Shown: piece after piece, positions 49,426 to 58,917 of the stretch
Numbering within the stretch: position 1 is the stretch's first letter
Layout of the letters: every line of letters begins with the position of its first letter
Origin: Palsa-965 sp044448685
GTDB taxonomy: Bacteria; Bacteroidota; Bacteroidia; Palsa-965
Length of the DNA: 64,000 nt
NCBI GenBank assembly: GCA_044448685.1
Contig: JBIOHC010000001.1
Coordinates: 186,001-250,000 of the forward strand
Reading direction: 5' to 3'
Program-made: the position numbers and the translations under genes
The notes under the pieces: generated by a model
The model's database searches: none
What the model was told of the DNA's origin: nothing
Seen by the model: only the letters and a program-made list of their open reading frames with translations

Positions 49426-52400
49426 ATGAGTTTATCCTCCATCAGTATAAAACGTCCGGTACTGGCAATTGTCATGTCAGTAGTTATCGTTTTATTCGGC
49501 TTTATCGGTTATACCTATCTGGGTGTGCGGGAATATCCTTCCATAGATCCTCCTATTATTACGGTGAGGACCAATTATACAGGAGCGAATGCCGACGTAA
49601 TTGAATCACAGATTACGGAACCTCTGGAAAAATCAATCAATGGTACAGCCGGAATCCGTTCACTCTCCTCGTCGAGTAATCTGGGTTCATCTGTAATTAC
49701 CGTTGAATTTAATGTGAATGCCGATCTGGAAGCTGCTGCCAATGATGTAAGGGATAAAGTTTCCCAGGCTGTGAGGCAACTTCCGCTTGATATAGATGCC
49801 CTTCCTACAGTAACCAAATCGGATGCCAACTCCGATGCTATTCTTGCCTTAACGGTACAGAGTAATAACAAGAACATTCTCCAGATCAGTGATTATGCTG
49901 AAAATATTATTGCGGAGCGTTTGCAGACAATACCCGGAGTAAGCAGCATTCAGATCTGGGGTCAGAAAAAATACGCCATGCGTATCTGGATGGATCCTGC
50001 GAAACTGGCAGCATTCAAAATGACTCCGTTGGACATCCGGCAGGCCCTTGACAGAGAGAATGTGGAGCTGCCCGGGGGAAAGATTGAGGGGAACAAAACG
50101 GAGCTCACCGTAAGAACAATCGGTAAGTTTACTTCGGAAGAAAGTTTTAATAACCTGATTATTCAGGAAACTCAGGAAAAAACAATACGCCTGAAAGATC
50201 TGGGTTATGCAGTATTAGGGCCGGAAGCAGAAGAAACCATCCTTAAGCAAAGCGGAACACCAATGATTGGTCTGGGTCTGGTTCCCCAACCCGGTGCCAA
50301 TTATATAGATATTGCCGATGAATTTTATAAACGTCTTGTCTCCATACGAAAAGACCTTCCCAAAGATTATACCCTGGATATAGCCCTTGACAATACCAAA
50401 TTTGTTAAGAATTCTATTACAGAGGTGAAGGAAACCCTGCTGATAGCTATAGTCCTTGTTATCCTGATCATTTATCTCTTTTTCCGTGACTGGCTCATAG
50501 CCTTCCGTCCGCTTATTGATATTCCTGTTTCCCTCATCGGGGCTTTCTTTATAATGTACTTCATGGGTTTTTCCGTGAATGTACTGACCCTGCTGGCTAT
50601 TGTACTGGCTACCGGTTTGGTGGTGGATGACGGCATTGTCGTCACAGAAGTGATTTACAAAAAGGTGGAAGGAGGAATGAAACCTCTGGAGGCAGCATAC
50701 AAAGGATCGGAGGAAATATTTTTTGCAGTTATTTCCACTTCAATCACACTGGCAGCTGTATTTATGCCGGTGATCTTCATGCAGGGTTTCGTGGGAAGGC
50801 TGTTCCGGGAATTCGGGGTAGTGGTGGCGGGTGCCGTGCTGATATCGGCATTCGTATCCCTCTCTCTGACACCCATGCTGAATGCCAAACTGATCCGCAA
50901 GAATGAGAAAAAAAGCCGGTTCTACCTTCGGACAGAACCTTTCTTTGTGAATATGGCAGAGAGTTATCGCCGGGGCCTCAGCAGTTTTATGAAACACAGA
51001 CGCTGGGCTTTTGTAATAATGGGTGTATCTATTGTGATGCTTATCGGTCTTTTTAAGATTGTGCCGACGGAACTGGCTCCGCTGGATGACAGAAGCTGGC
51101 TTCGTGTTGCCGTTACAGCACCGGAAGGGGCGTCCTATGAATATATGGACAATTTTATGGACAGGCTTACAGCGCTTGTAAATGACTCTGTCCGGGAGAA
51201 AGTGCAATGTATCAGTGTTACGGCTCCTAATTTTGCCGGCTCCGGCTCTGTTAATTCCGGCATGATGCGGGTTGTTTTGTCTACACCTGATAAACGAAAA
51301 AGAAGCCAGCAACAGATCGCTGCTCTGATGAGAAGAGAAACCAAGGGATATCCGGAAGCCAAAACATTTATCATCGAAGAACAAACAATAAGTGTCGGAG
51401 GAGGTGCAAAGAATTCCCTGCCTGTACAATATGTGCTGGAAGCTCAGAATTTTGATAAGCTCAAACAGTTCCTGCCGAAATTTCTGGATGAAGCATATAA
51501 GGAAAAAACCTTCGGAGGAGTTGTCGATGTGAACCTCAAATTCAACAAGCCTGAACTGGACGTTACCATTAACAGGGATAAAGCGAAAGATCTCGGTGTT
51601 TCAGTACAGGATATCGCACAGACCCTGCAATTGGCATATAGCGGAGACCGGTTTGCTTATTTCAACAGGAATGGCAAGCAATACCAGGTTATCGGGCAAA
51701 TGGATCGTGCAAACCGCGATGAACCCCTGGATCTTAAATCACTCTATGTCAGAAATGCAAATGGGGATCTTATCCAGCTGGATAATGTAACCAATGTAAG
51801 AGAAGAAAGCAGCCCTCCTCAGCTGTATCACTTTAACAGGTATATGTCGGCTACCGTCAGTGCCGGACTCGCTCCCGGTAAGACCATTGGAGATGGAGTT
51901 GACGCCATGAACCGTATTGCCAAAAAAACACTGGATGATTCCTTTTCTACGGAGCTGACCGGCTCATCCCGTGACTTTGCAGAAAGCTCGTCCAATATTT
52001 TCTTCGCACTCATGCTGGCACTGATACTGATCTACCTGGTTCTGGCTGCACAGTTCGAAAGTTTTATAGATCCGCTTATTATCATGTTTACCGTTCCTCT
52101 GGCATTTGCTGGGGCATTTCTTTCCCTGTGGTATTTCAATCAGACACTGAATATTTTCAGTGAAATTGGTATGATTATGCTTGTCGGACTCGTCACCAAG
52201 AATGGTATTCTTATCGTTGAGTTTGCCAACCAGCTTAGGGAAAAGGGGCTGAGTAAAATGGAAGCGATTATAGAAGCCTCCACATCCCGGTTAAGACCGA
52301 TTCTGATGACAAGCCTTGCCACAGCTCTGGGTGCATTGCCAATTGCATTGGCTCTCGGTGCCGGCGCAAAAAGCCGTATGTCGATGGGTACTGTAGTTAT

Positions 52401-52494
52401 AGGCGGACTTTTATTCTCCCTTGCACTCACCTTATTTGTGATCCCGGCTATTTACTCCTTCCTTTCCAGGGATAAAAAGAAAGAAGATGAATAG
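49426..52494 (+). CDS. RND efflux pump permease (HAE1-type)
   Basis: Inner-membrane pump of 1022 residues, the usual size. ATG at 49426, 4 bases after the adaptor stop, gives MSLSSISIKRPVLAIVMSVV. Motif YTGANADVIESQITEPLEKS, and GLVVDDGIVVTEVIYKKVEG with the Asp pair of the fourth helix that carries protons. The last helices read GMIMLVGLVTKNGILIVEFA. Substrate unknown; controlled by the upstream MarR protein. Confidence 0.95.
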   Translation: MSLSSISIKRPVLAIVMSVVIVLFGFIGYTYLGVREYPSIDPPIITVRTNYTGANADVIESQITEPLEKSINGTAGIRSLSSSSNLGSSVITVEFNVNADLEAAANDVRDKVSQAVRQLPLDIDALPTVTKSDANSDAILALTVQSNNKNILQISDYAENIIAERLQTIPGVSSIQIWGQKKYAMRIWMDPAKLAAFKMTPLDIRQALDRENVELPGGKIEGNKTELTVRTIGKFTSEESFNNLIIQETQEKTIRLKDLGYAVLGPEAEETILKQSGTPMIGLGLVPQPGANYIDIADEFYKRLVSIRKDLPKDYTLDIALDNTKFVKNSITEVKETLLIAIVLVILIIYLFFRDWLIAFRPLIDIPVSLIGAFFIMYFMGFSVNVLTLLAIVLATGLVVDDGIVVTEVIYKKVEGGMKPLEAAYKGSEEIFFAVISTSITLAAVFMPVIFMQGFVGRLFREFGVVVAGAVLISAFVSLSLTPMLNAKLIRKNEKKSRFYLRTEPFFVNMAESYRRGLSSFMKHRRWAFVIMGVSIVMLIGLFKIVPTELAPLDDRSWLRVAVTAPEGASYEYMDNFMDRLTALVNDSVREKVQCISVTAPNFAGSGSVNSGMMRVVLSTPDKRKRSQQQIAALMRRETKGYPEAKTFIIEEQTISVGGGAKNSLPVQYVLEAQNFDKLKQFLPKFLDEAYKEKTFGGVVDVNLKFNKPELDVTINRDKAKDLGVSVQDIAQTLQLAYSGDRFAYFNRNGKQYQVIGQMDRANRDEPLDLKSLYVRNANGDLIQLDNVTNVREESSPPQLYHFNRYMSATVSAGLAPGKTIGDGVDAMNRIAKKTLDDSFSTELTGSSRDFAESSSNIFFALMLALILIYLVLAAQFESFIDPLIIMFTVPLAFAGAFLSLWYFNQTLNIFSEIGMIMLVGLVTKNGILIVEFANQLREKGLSKMEAIIEASTSRLRPILMTSLATALGALPIALALGAGAKSRMSMGTVVIGGLLFSLALTLFVIPAIYSFLSRDKKKEDE

Positions 52495-53791
52495 AAGAGC
52501 CCTGATCGTGATTCTATTAATAGTTTCTGTGCAATTTATCAGCGCACAGGAAAAACTTTCATTGCAACAAGCAATAGAATTCGCGTTGAAGAATAATTAC
52601 TCGATTCTCATTGCAAAAAATCAGGCAGAAATAACAAAGAATGACAACCGCCCCGGAAATGCAGGCATGCTTCCGCTGGTGCAGCTTGGAGCTTCAGGCA
52701 GTCTGGCAAACAACAATATTCATCAGCAGTATGCCAGTGGGCTGGAGGTGAATAAGCCGGGTGTGAGCACTCAGGCACTCAATGCCGGTCCTTCTGTATC
52801 CTGGACCCTTTTTGATGGCATGAAAATGTTTGCTACACGGGATAAGCTCAAAGAGCTTCAGGCTATGGGTGAATTAAATGCCCGGGTCATGATGGAAAAT
52901 GCAATTGCGAGGATCATAGATGCCTATTTCGATATTGCGCGTCAGAAACAATTGCTCGGCTCTCTGAATGAAGCTATCAGTATTTATGAAGAGAGGCTGA
53001 ATATTGCGGATACTAAGAGCAGGATAGGAAGCGGTTCGGAAGCCGATGTATTACAGGCAAAAGTGGATCTGAATGAGCAGCGGTCGGCCTGGCTGAGGCA
53101 GAAGGTCCTTATTGCCAATGCAAAATCAACACTGAACCTTTTGCTTTCACGCGACAGTTATACGGATTTCGATATCACAGATTCTCTTTCAATTACGTAT
53201 CACCCTAAGCTGGAAGACCTCAAAACAAGTGTCGTAAAGCAAAATAATATGCTTCTGGCTGCACAGAAAAACGTACACATTGCAGAGTATACACTCCGCG
53301 AGGTTGGTTCACAGCGATACCCTGTGCTTGGAGTCAGTGCCGGATATAATTTCGCCCGTACGGAAAACTCAGCTGGATTCGTACTCTTTAACCAAAACCT
53401 GGGTTACTCTGCCGGGTTTAATATCACCTGGAATTTGTTCAGCGGATTCAATGTAAACCGCCAGATCAGGGATGCGCGTATCACTGCACTGAATTATGAT
53501 TTACAGTTTAAAGATGTGAGAAACCAGGTCGAAAGCGGGCTGATAATAGCATACAGTAATTTTCAAAATGCTGTTGAAGTGCTCAACCTGGAAGAAGACA
53601 ATATCATTCTCGCCCGGAAAAATGTAACAATCAATATGGAACGCTTCCGCCTCGGTTATGTGACCTCCCTGCAGCTCAAAGATGCGGAAAAAAGTTTCCT
53701 CGATGCGGAAAGCAGGCTCGTCACAGCGCGCTATGATGCCAAGACAGCCGAAACAGAACTGATGCGCCTGAATGGGGTTCTGATCAAGTAA
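52487..53791 (+). CDS. TolC family outer membrane efflux protein
   Basis: Outer-membrane channel of 434 residues: signal peptide (LIVILLIVSVQFISA), two TolC repeats with LSLQQAIEFALKNNYSILIA, a SEADVLQAKVDLNEQR helix, and the second repeat VTSLQLKDAEKSFLDAESRL. Start overlaps the permease by eight bases. A weak hairpin ACTTCATAATGAAGT follows at 53795-53809. The 287 bases to the next gene also hold two small hairpins near 53957-53989, the second with a TTTTATT tail; no gene. Confidence 0.93.
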   Translation: MNRRALIVILLIVSVQFISAQEKLSLQQAIEFALKNNYSILIAKNQAEITKNDNRPGNAGMLPLVQLGASGSLANNNIHQQYASGLEVNKPGVSTQALNAGPSVSWTLFDGMKMFATRDKLKELQAMGELNARVMMENAIARIIDAYFDIARQKQLLGSLNEAISIYEERLNIADTKSRIGSGSEADVLQAKVDLNEQRSAWLRQKVLIANAKSTLNLLLSRDSYTDFDITDSLSITYHPKLEDLKTSVVKQNNMLLAAQKNVHIAEYTLREVGSQRYPVLGVSAGYNFARTENSAGFVLFNQNLGYSAGFNITWNLFSGFNVNRQIRDARITALNYDLQFKDVRNQVESGLIIAYSNFQNAVEVLNLEEDNIILARKNVTINMERFRLGYVTSLQLKDAEKSFLDAESRLVTARYDAKTAETELMRLNGVLIK

Positions 53792-54078
53792 TTGACTTCA
53801 TAATGAAGTGTATTCCCCTCTGTCAGCACAAGCTCCCTCTTTCATATTGCCTTACTATTAATAAGACATTAATAAACCTGTCGGAACGGTTCATAAACTG
53901 TTCATTTCCAAGTTGCCTTCAGACAGGGTTATAGCGCTGTAAAGACGGTCGTTTCACCTGTTTTCAGGATGCGTTAAAACGCTTTTATTAACAAAGCACT
54001 GTTCATGGGAACGCTGGAGTTTACGTCAGTTTAACCTTTGAATAAACTGGAGGATGGACATTTGCATAAACCCTGTAA

Positions 54079-54906
54079 ATGAAAACAGCCTATAAAACAC
54101 TGGTGATTTCAGATGTACATCTGGGCATCAAAGATTCCAAAGCCAAGGAGCTTGTAAAGTTCCTCAAAGCGCATACCTGTGAGAAGCTGATTCTGAACGG
54201 GGATATCATTGACGGATGGCAGCTCAAGAAAAGCGGATCCTGGAAGAAAAAGCATACCAAGTTCTTCCGGATCATTCTGAAGGCAATGGAGAAAAGGAAA
54301 ATGAAGGTCATTTACCTCCGGGGCAATCACGATGATTTTCTGGAGCAGATTTTACCCTTTGAAGTGGGTAATTTCTCTATCGTGAATGATCATATCCATG
54401 AATCGAACGGGAAGCGTTATTATGTCATTCATGGAGATGTATTCGATACCATTACAACACGTATGCCCTGGTTATCAAAACTGGGGGATGTGAGTTATAC
54501 CTTCCTCCTTTGGCTGAACCGTAATTACAATTATTACCGCGAAAAAAGGGGCCTGCCTTATTATTCCCTTTCACAGGTTATTAAAATGAAAGTAAAATCG
54601 GCAGTGTCTTATATTTCCGATTATGAGGATCATCTGTCGGAAGCGGCGCGGAGAAAGAAGTGCGATGGTATTATCTGCGGTCATATACACCAGCCGGCCA
54701 ATAAAATGATTGGGGATGTTCATTACCTCAATTCGGGCGACTGGGTGGAGTCACTCACTGCGCTTGCTGAGACCCACGAGGGGGAATGGAAAATAATCGT
54801 GTATTCGGAGTGGCTGGCAGCGCGTCAGGCAGAGGAAAAATTAGCCGAACAGCAAGCGGAAGTTTTGGAAAGGCCTGTTAAAATGCTCATCCCTGCCTAC
54901 CTATGA
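54079..54906 (+). CDS. UDP-2,3-diacylglucosamine diphosphatase-like metallophosphatase
   Basis: Calcineurin-like phosphatase of 275 residues: DVHLGIKDSKAKELVKFLKA, LNGDIIDGW, YLRGNHDDFL, VIHGDVFD and CGHIHQPANKMIGDVHYLNS, all metal ligands present. It resembles LpxH-type enzymes, with a longer middle. It opens a three-gene unit with a glycosyltransferase and a lipid kinase, fitting lipid or lipid A precursor handling. Overlaps the next gene by four bases. Confidence 0.88.
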   Translation: MKTAYKTLVISDVHLGIKDSKAKELVKFLKAHTCEKLILNGDIIDGWQLKKSGSWKKKHTKFFRIILKAMEKRKMKVIYLRGNHDDFLEQILPFEVGNFSIVNDHIHESNGKRYYVIHGDVFDTITTRMPWLSKLGDVSYTFLLWLNRNYNYYREKRGLPYYSLSQVIKMKVKSAVSYISDYEDHLSEAARRKKCDGIICGHIHQPANKMIGDVHYLNSGDWVESLTALAETHEGEWKIIVYSEWLAARQAEEKLAEQQAEVLERPVKMLIPAYL

Positions 54907-56039
54907 GCCGGAAAAAAAGAGTTGTACTTGTCGTTCAGGGCGAAGGCCGGGGACATATGACTCAGGCTATTTCCATGCGTGAAATTCTGATCAGTGCCGG
55001 ATATGAAATCAGTGCGGTATTGGTTGGCTGCAGTTCTAAAAGGGAGATACCTCCATTCTTTTATGAAAAAATACAGGCTCCGGTAACCCGCTTTCAAAGT
55101 CCTAACTTTGTCACAGACAAAACAAACAGATCTATTCGGGTAGCCCCATCACTCTTTTATAATCTTCTGTTGCTGCCCGTTTTTTCCAGGAGTATAAAAA
55201 TGATTGATGAAGTTGTAAAGGAGCATAACCCGGATGTGCTCATTAACTTTTATGACCCTCTGATAGGCCTCTATTATCTGTTCAGGAAGCCGTCCGTACC
55301 GCTGGTCTGCATAGCACATCAGTACATGTTTCTCCACCCTGAATTCAAATTCCCCGAGGGGCATCGTGTTGATCGTTCTGCTGTTCGCCTTTTCTCAAAA
55401 CTTACTGCTTTTGGCTCTGTACGCAAGCTGGCTATTTCCTTTTATGCAATGGAAAATTACGAGGAAAGAGGGATAGCTGTAGTACCTCCACTGCTCAGGA
55501 AAGATGTTTTTGAGCAAAAAGAAGAGAAGAAAGATTATTATCTTATTTATCTTCTTAACAACGGATACAAGGACGAAATCATACGCTGGCATCAGAACAA
55601 CCAGCATATTGAAGCGCATGTATTTTGCGATATGACGGAAACGTATGATACGCTGAAATACGGAGAGAATCTTTATTTCCACAGGCTGGATGACAAGAAA
55701 TTTCTGGAATACATGGCCGGAACAAAGGGACTCGTAAGTACCGCAGGCTTTGAGTCCGTTTGTGAAGCAATGTATCTGGGTAAGCCCGTTTTTATGGTAC
55801 CTGTGGAAGGCCATTTCGAACAGTTTGTAAATGCAAGAGACGCTTTTAAAGCAGGTGCAGGGATTTTTGACAGCAAGTTTGATATAAACAAATTTGTTGA
55901 CTATGTAAGTACCTGTAAGATTGATACGCTTCCATTCCGGAAATGGCTGGGTAATTCAAAAGACATCTTCCTGGAAGAAATTAATTCGGTCATACTTAAA
56001 AGTGTAACGGCTTCAACTCCTGTAGTTGCAGCAGGGTAA
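54903..56039 (+). CDS. Glycosyltransferase family protein (MJ1255-like)
   Basis: A 378-residue GT-B protein: VVLVVQGEGRGHMTQAISMR with the G-rich nucleotide-sugar loop at residues 7-15, DVLINFYDPLIGLYYLFRKP, and GTKGLVSTAGFESVCEAMYL plus GKPVFMVPVEGHFEQFVNAR, which binds the sugar nucleotide. It is set between a metallophosphatase and a lipid kinase and probably adds a sugar to a lipid. Confidence 0.88.
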   Translation: MSRKKRVVLVVQGEGRGHMTQAISMREILISAGYEISAVLVGCSSKREIPPFFYEKIQAPVTRFQSPNFVTDKTNRSIRVAPSLFYNLLLLPVFSRSIKMIDEVVKEHNPDVLINFYDPLIGLYYLFRKPSVPLVCIAHQYMFLHPEFKFPEGHRVDRSAVRLFSKLTAFGSVRKLAISFYAMENYEERGIAVVPPLLRKDVFEQKEEKKDYYLIYLLNNGYKDEIIRWHQNNQHIEAHVFCDMTETYDTLKYGENLYFHRLDDKKFLEYMAGTKGLVSTAGFESVCEAMYLGKPVFMVPVEGHFEQFVNARDAFKAGAGIFDSKFDINKFVDYVSTCKIDTLPFRKWLGNSKDIFLEEINSVILKSVTASTPVVAAG

Positions 56040-56055
56040 ACCTAATACTGTTCCT

Positions 56056-56949
56056 ATGTTCGTAGCTGATGGTCTGAGAAAAAAAATTGCATTCATTATC
56101 AATCCCAATGCAGGGGTCTCCAATACAGAAACCATTATAAAGCAGATTAAGGAGCATACTCCCAATTATGTGGATTATGAAATTATTCTGTGGGATGCAC
56201 CGGCTCAGGGTAAGGAGATTACAGACCGTGTATTAAAGGAGCATTTTTCTGTAGCCGTTGCCGTAGGCGGTGATGGAACCGTGAATGAAGTTTCGAAAGC
56301 CCTCGTCGGAACAGAAGTTGCACTCGCAATTATTCCTATCGGATCGGGTAACGGGCTGGCACGCCACCTGAAAATCCCGCTGGATGTAAAAAATGCAATT
56401 CATGTTATTCTGCATGGAGAAGCCATAAAAATGGACAGTTGCTTCATCAACGATAAGGCTTTTTTCTGCACTTCCGGAATAGGTTTTGATGCCCATATAG
56501 GCAAACTCTTTGCAGAAGCTAAAACAAGGGGGTTTTCAACATATGTGCGTATCACCATTTCCCAGCTTCTGAGTTACAGAGCTGTGAGCTATAGCCTTCG
56601 TATGAATAAGGAGGAAATTAAGCGCAAGGCATTCCTGATCACTTTCGCCAATGCATCCCAATATGGTAATGATGCTTTCATCGCTCCCCATGCTTCGGTG
56701 GGTGACGGGCTTATTGATGTATGCATTCTCAAGCCGTTTAAATTCTGGGATCTTCCCGGTATTGTCTGGAAAATGTTTCACAAAACCATTGACCATTCGC
56801 ATTTTATGGAAACTTACAGGGCTTCTGAAATAGAAGTAGAAAGAGAAGGGAAGGGGCCGGCACATTTTGACGGAGAACCCGATGAAATGGGAGCCAGGCT
56901 GAGAATCCATATTCAGCCTAGTTCCTTAAGTGTGATTACGCCTGCGTAA
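56056..56949 (+). CDS. Diacylglycerol/sphingosine-type lipid kinase
   Basis: A 297-residue DAGK-catalytic protein: FIINPNAGVSNTETIIKQIK, VAVGGDGTVNEVSKALVGTE (GGDGT motif) and IPIGSGNGLARHLKIPLDVK, then the beta domain ending PAHFDGEPDEMGARLRIHIQ. ATG at 56056 chosen over a TTG at 56026 that overlaps the preceding gene. It likely phosphorylates a membrane lipid such as diacylglycerol or sphingosine. Only 12 bases separate it from the convergent homoserine dehydrogenase. Confidence 0.9.
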   Translation: MFVADGLRKKIAFIINPNAGVSNTETIIKQIKEHTPNYVDYEIILWDAPAQGKEITDRVLKEHFSVAVAVGGDGTVNEVSKALVGTEVALAIIPIGSGNGLARHLKIPLDVKNAIHVILHGEAIKMDSCFINDKAFFCTSGIGFDAHIGKLFAEAKTRGFSTYVRITISQLLSYRAVSYSLRMNKEEIKRKAFLITFANASQYGNDAFIAPHASVGDGLIDVCILKPFKFWDLPGIVWKMFHKTIDHSHFMETYRASEIEVEREGKGPAHFDGEPDEMGARLRIHIQPSSLSVITPA

Positions 56950-56961
56950 AGCGCTTGCATT

Positions 56962-58164
56962 TCAGATAGCGCAAACAAATACTTTGCTCTCTTTATTTCC
57001 CTTAAGGACAAAGAGAGAGTGCAGGCGAACCTGAGCCACAATATAATTGGTGTGGCTGGAACGGTATTCCTCTTCAATGTTGAGAATTTCAAGATCCTTT
57101 AATTCTTCCTTGTCACGGAAACGGATATAGACTTTGATAGCGAAATCATTGTCGAGCAAATTACCATTGGCCAGCTTTCCGCTTCCGTTACTGAGCTTCT
57201 TCAGCTTTTTGTAGGCATAGCGGTAATTATAGGTAAGCGCGGATATATCGGACAGTACTGCACTGCCGGTCGGGTGGCTTCCTGCTCCTTTGCCTACAAA
57301 AGTCTGTTTACAGGAAAAAGCTCCTTCCACTTCAACACCGTTGTATTCATAAATTACATTGTAAAGCTCATCGGTCTTTTCTACAAAATGTGGCATTACA
57401 TACACACGGAACCCATTCCCATGCTTGTATCCTGTACCGAGTAATTTAATACGGAGTCCTTTTTCCCGGGCATACACGATATCATCGAAGGTGATATTCT
57501 GAATTCCCAGATTGATAACCTGCTCGGGTTTCAGGATAAGACCGAAGGAGTGAACGGTGAGCAGAATGGTTTTATAAAGCGTATCATAGCCGGCTACATC
57601 CAGCCAGGGATTACTTTCGGCGAACCCGTTGCTTTGGGCATCTTTCAGGATTTCTCCATAATCTTTACTCTCCAGCTCCATACGTGAGAGGATGTAATTG
57701 CATGTTCCGTTCAGGATACCTCTGAAGCTGCCAAGCAGTTCATTGTCATAATATTCTTCCAGGTTACGGATAATGGGTATGCTGCCTCCTGCAGAGCCTT
57801 CATAAATAAGTGCAACATTGTTTTTTTCCTGAAGACGGTAAAGCTCTTCAAAATTCTCTGCCAGCATTTTTTTGTTGGCTGTAACCACGTTTACACCCCG
57901 GTTCATGGCTTCACAAACAATCTGAAACGCTTCATCCGCATTGTCGATCAGTTCCACGATGACATCCAGATTCTCTTTCTTCAAAACGTCATCTTTTTCA
58001 AACGTGAAGTAGGAGGCATCAATCTTTCTTTTCTTGGTGCGGTCTTTCACGCATATTTTCCGGATGTTGGCTTGGAGACTCTGACTGTGGTTCAATACAT
58101 CATAAAGACCTTGTCCAACACATCCGAATCCGAAAAGCCCTATTGAAATTTGTTTATCTGACAT
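56962..58164 (-). CDS. hom: Homoserine dehydrogenase
   Basis: NAD(P)-dependent enzyme reducing aspartate semialdehyde to homoserine, the entry to methionine and threonine. 400 residues: GLFGFGCVGQGLYDVLNHSQ, ANKKMLAENFEELYRLQEK, EGSAGGSIPIIRNLEEYYDN, GILNGTCNYILSRME and the catalytic segment DVAGYDTLYKTILL. The C-terminal part is a shortened ACT-like region. It lies 100 bases after cysH; a weak -7 box TACCTTTA (58195-58202, minus) suggests its own promoter, though it may also be the last gene of the sulfur operon. Confidence 0.93.
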   Translation of the reverse strand: MSDKQISIGLFGFGCVGQGLYDVLNHSQSLQANIRKICVKDRTKKRKIDASYFTFEKDDVLKKENLDVIVELIDNADEAFQIVCEAMNRGVNVVTANKKMLAENFEELYRLQEKNNVALIYEGSAGGSIPIIRNLEEYYDNELLGSFRGILNGTCNYILSRMELESKDYGEILKDAQSNGFAESNPWLDVAGYDTLYKTILLTVHSFGLILKPEQVINLGIQNITFDDIVYAREKGLRIKLLGTGYKHGNGFRVYVMPHFVEKTDELYNVIYEYNGVEVEGAFSCKQTFVGKGAGSHPTGSAVLSDISALTYNYRYAYKKLKKLSNGSGKLANGNLLDNDFAIKVYIRFRDKEELKDLEILNIEEEYRSSHTNYIVAQVRLHSLFVLKGNKESKVFVCAI

Positions 58165-58264
58165 AAAAATTAATTAAGCTGTTATTAATAGTTGTAAAGG
58201 TATCAATTGAATACGCTTATCTGTATCTATGTTTATTCATTCCAAGGTTTCGCTGCAGTACAAC

Positions 58265-58912
58265 TCACAGGTGCAGTCCGCATTCGTTTTTTGATTTATT
58301 GATCCAGCGTCCTTCGCGGGCTTTTCCTTCCGTTGTACAATGTGTACATCCAATGGAGTGGAAGCCTTTTGCCAGCAAAGGATGCTCGGGCAGTTGATGT
58401 AATTTGATATATGCATGAGCTCCTTCCTCCGTCTGATCCAGGAGAGGATAAAATTTAAGCAGCCCTCCTTTCTCCTCAAATACGGAGAGCTGATGCCGAT
58501 GTGCTGTCTGTGAATGCATCAGGCCCGACACCCAGATTTCGTATTCCGGCTTGACAAGTTCGAGGGGTTCAACTTTATTAATGCTGCAGCATAGATCCGG
58601 GTCTTTGGCCCAGGTCTGGTCCTGAAGGGTGAATGAATTGCGGAACTGATCCCCTTTCAGATCCTGTACATGCAGGCGAAGCAAAGCGGTCAGCGTGTTT
58701 TTATAGGCAAGTGTTTCAGGGAAATGGTAGGTGGTATCCAGGAAATAAATCAACTGGTCCTTGTTTGCCTCTTTGATAAGATGAAGCAGATATGCTGCCG
58801 TGGCCCCAAAAGAGGAAGTGACAAGCACACGGGAGAAGTCACGGTACAATTCCTGAACTCTTTCTCCGGGAGTGAGGGGGGCATATTTGTTGTTTAATTG
58901 AGTCAGGGTCAT
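58265..58912 (-). CDS. cysH: Assimilatory APS reductase (CysH family, 4Fe-4S type)
   Basis: Reduces adenylyl sulfate (APS) to sulfite. 215 residues. The CC pair in LCCSINKVEPL and the CTHC motif (GCTHCTTEGKAREG) are the ligands of the 4Fe-4S cluster that separates APS reductases from PAPS reductases; the end ECGLHL carries the catalytic Cys. P-loop-like SFGATAAYLLHLI. Five bases after the previous gene. No sulfate adenylyltransferase lies in this window. Confidence 0.92.
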   Translation of the reverse strand: MTLTQLNNKYAPLTPGERVQELYRDFSRVLVTSSFGATAAYLLHLIKEANKDQLIYFLDTTYHFPETLAYKNTLTALLRLHVQDLKGDQFRNSFTLQDQTWAKDPDLCCSINKVEPLELVKPEYEIWVSGLMHSQTAHRHQLSVFEEKGGLLKFYPLLDQTEEGAHAYIKLHQLPEHPLLAKGFHSIGCTHCTTEGKAREGRWINKSKNECGLHL

Positions 58913-58917
58913 AGGAT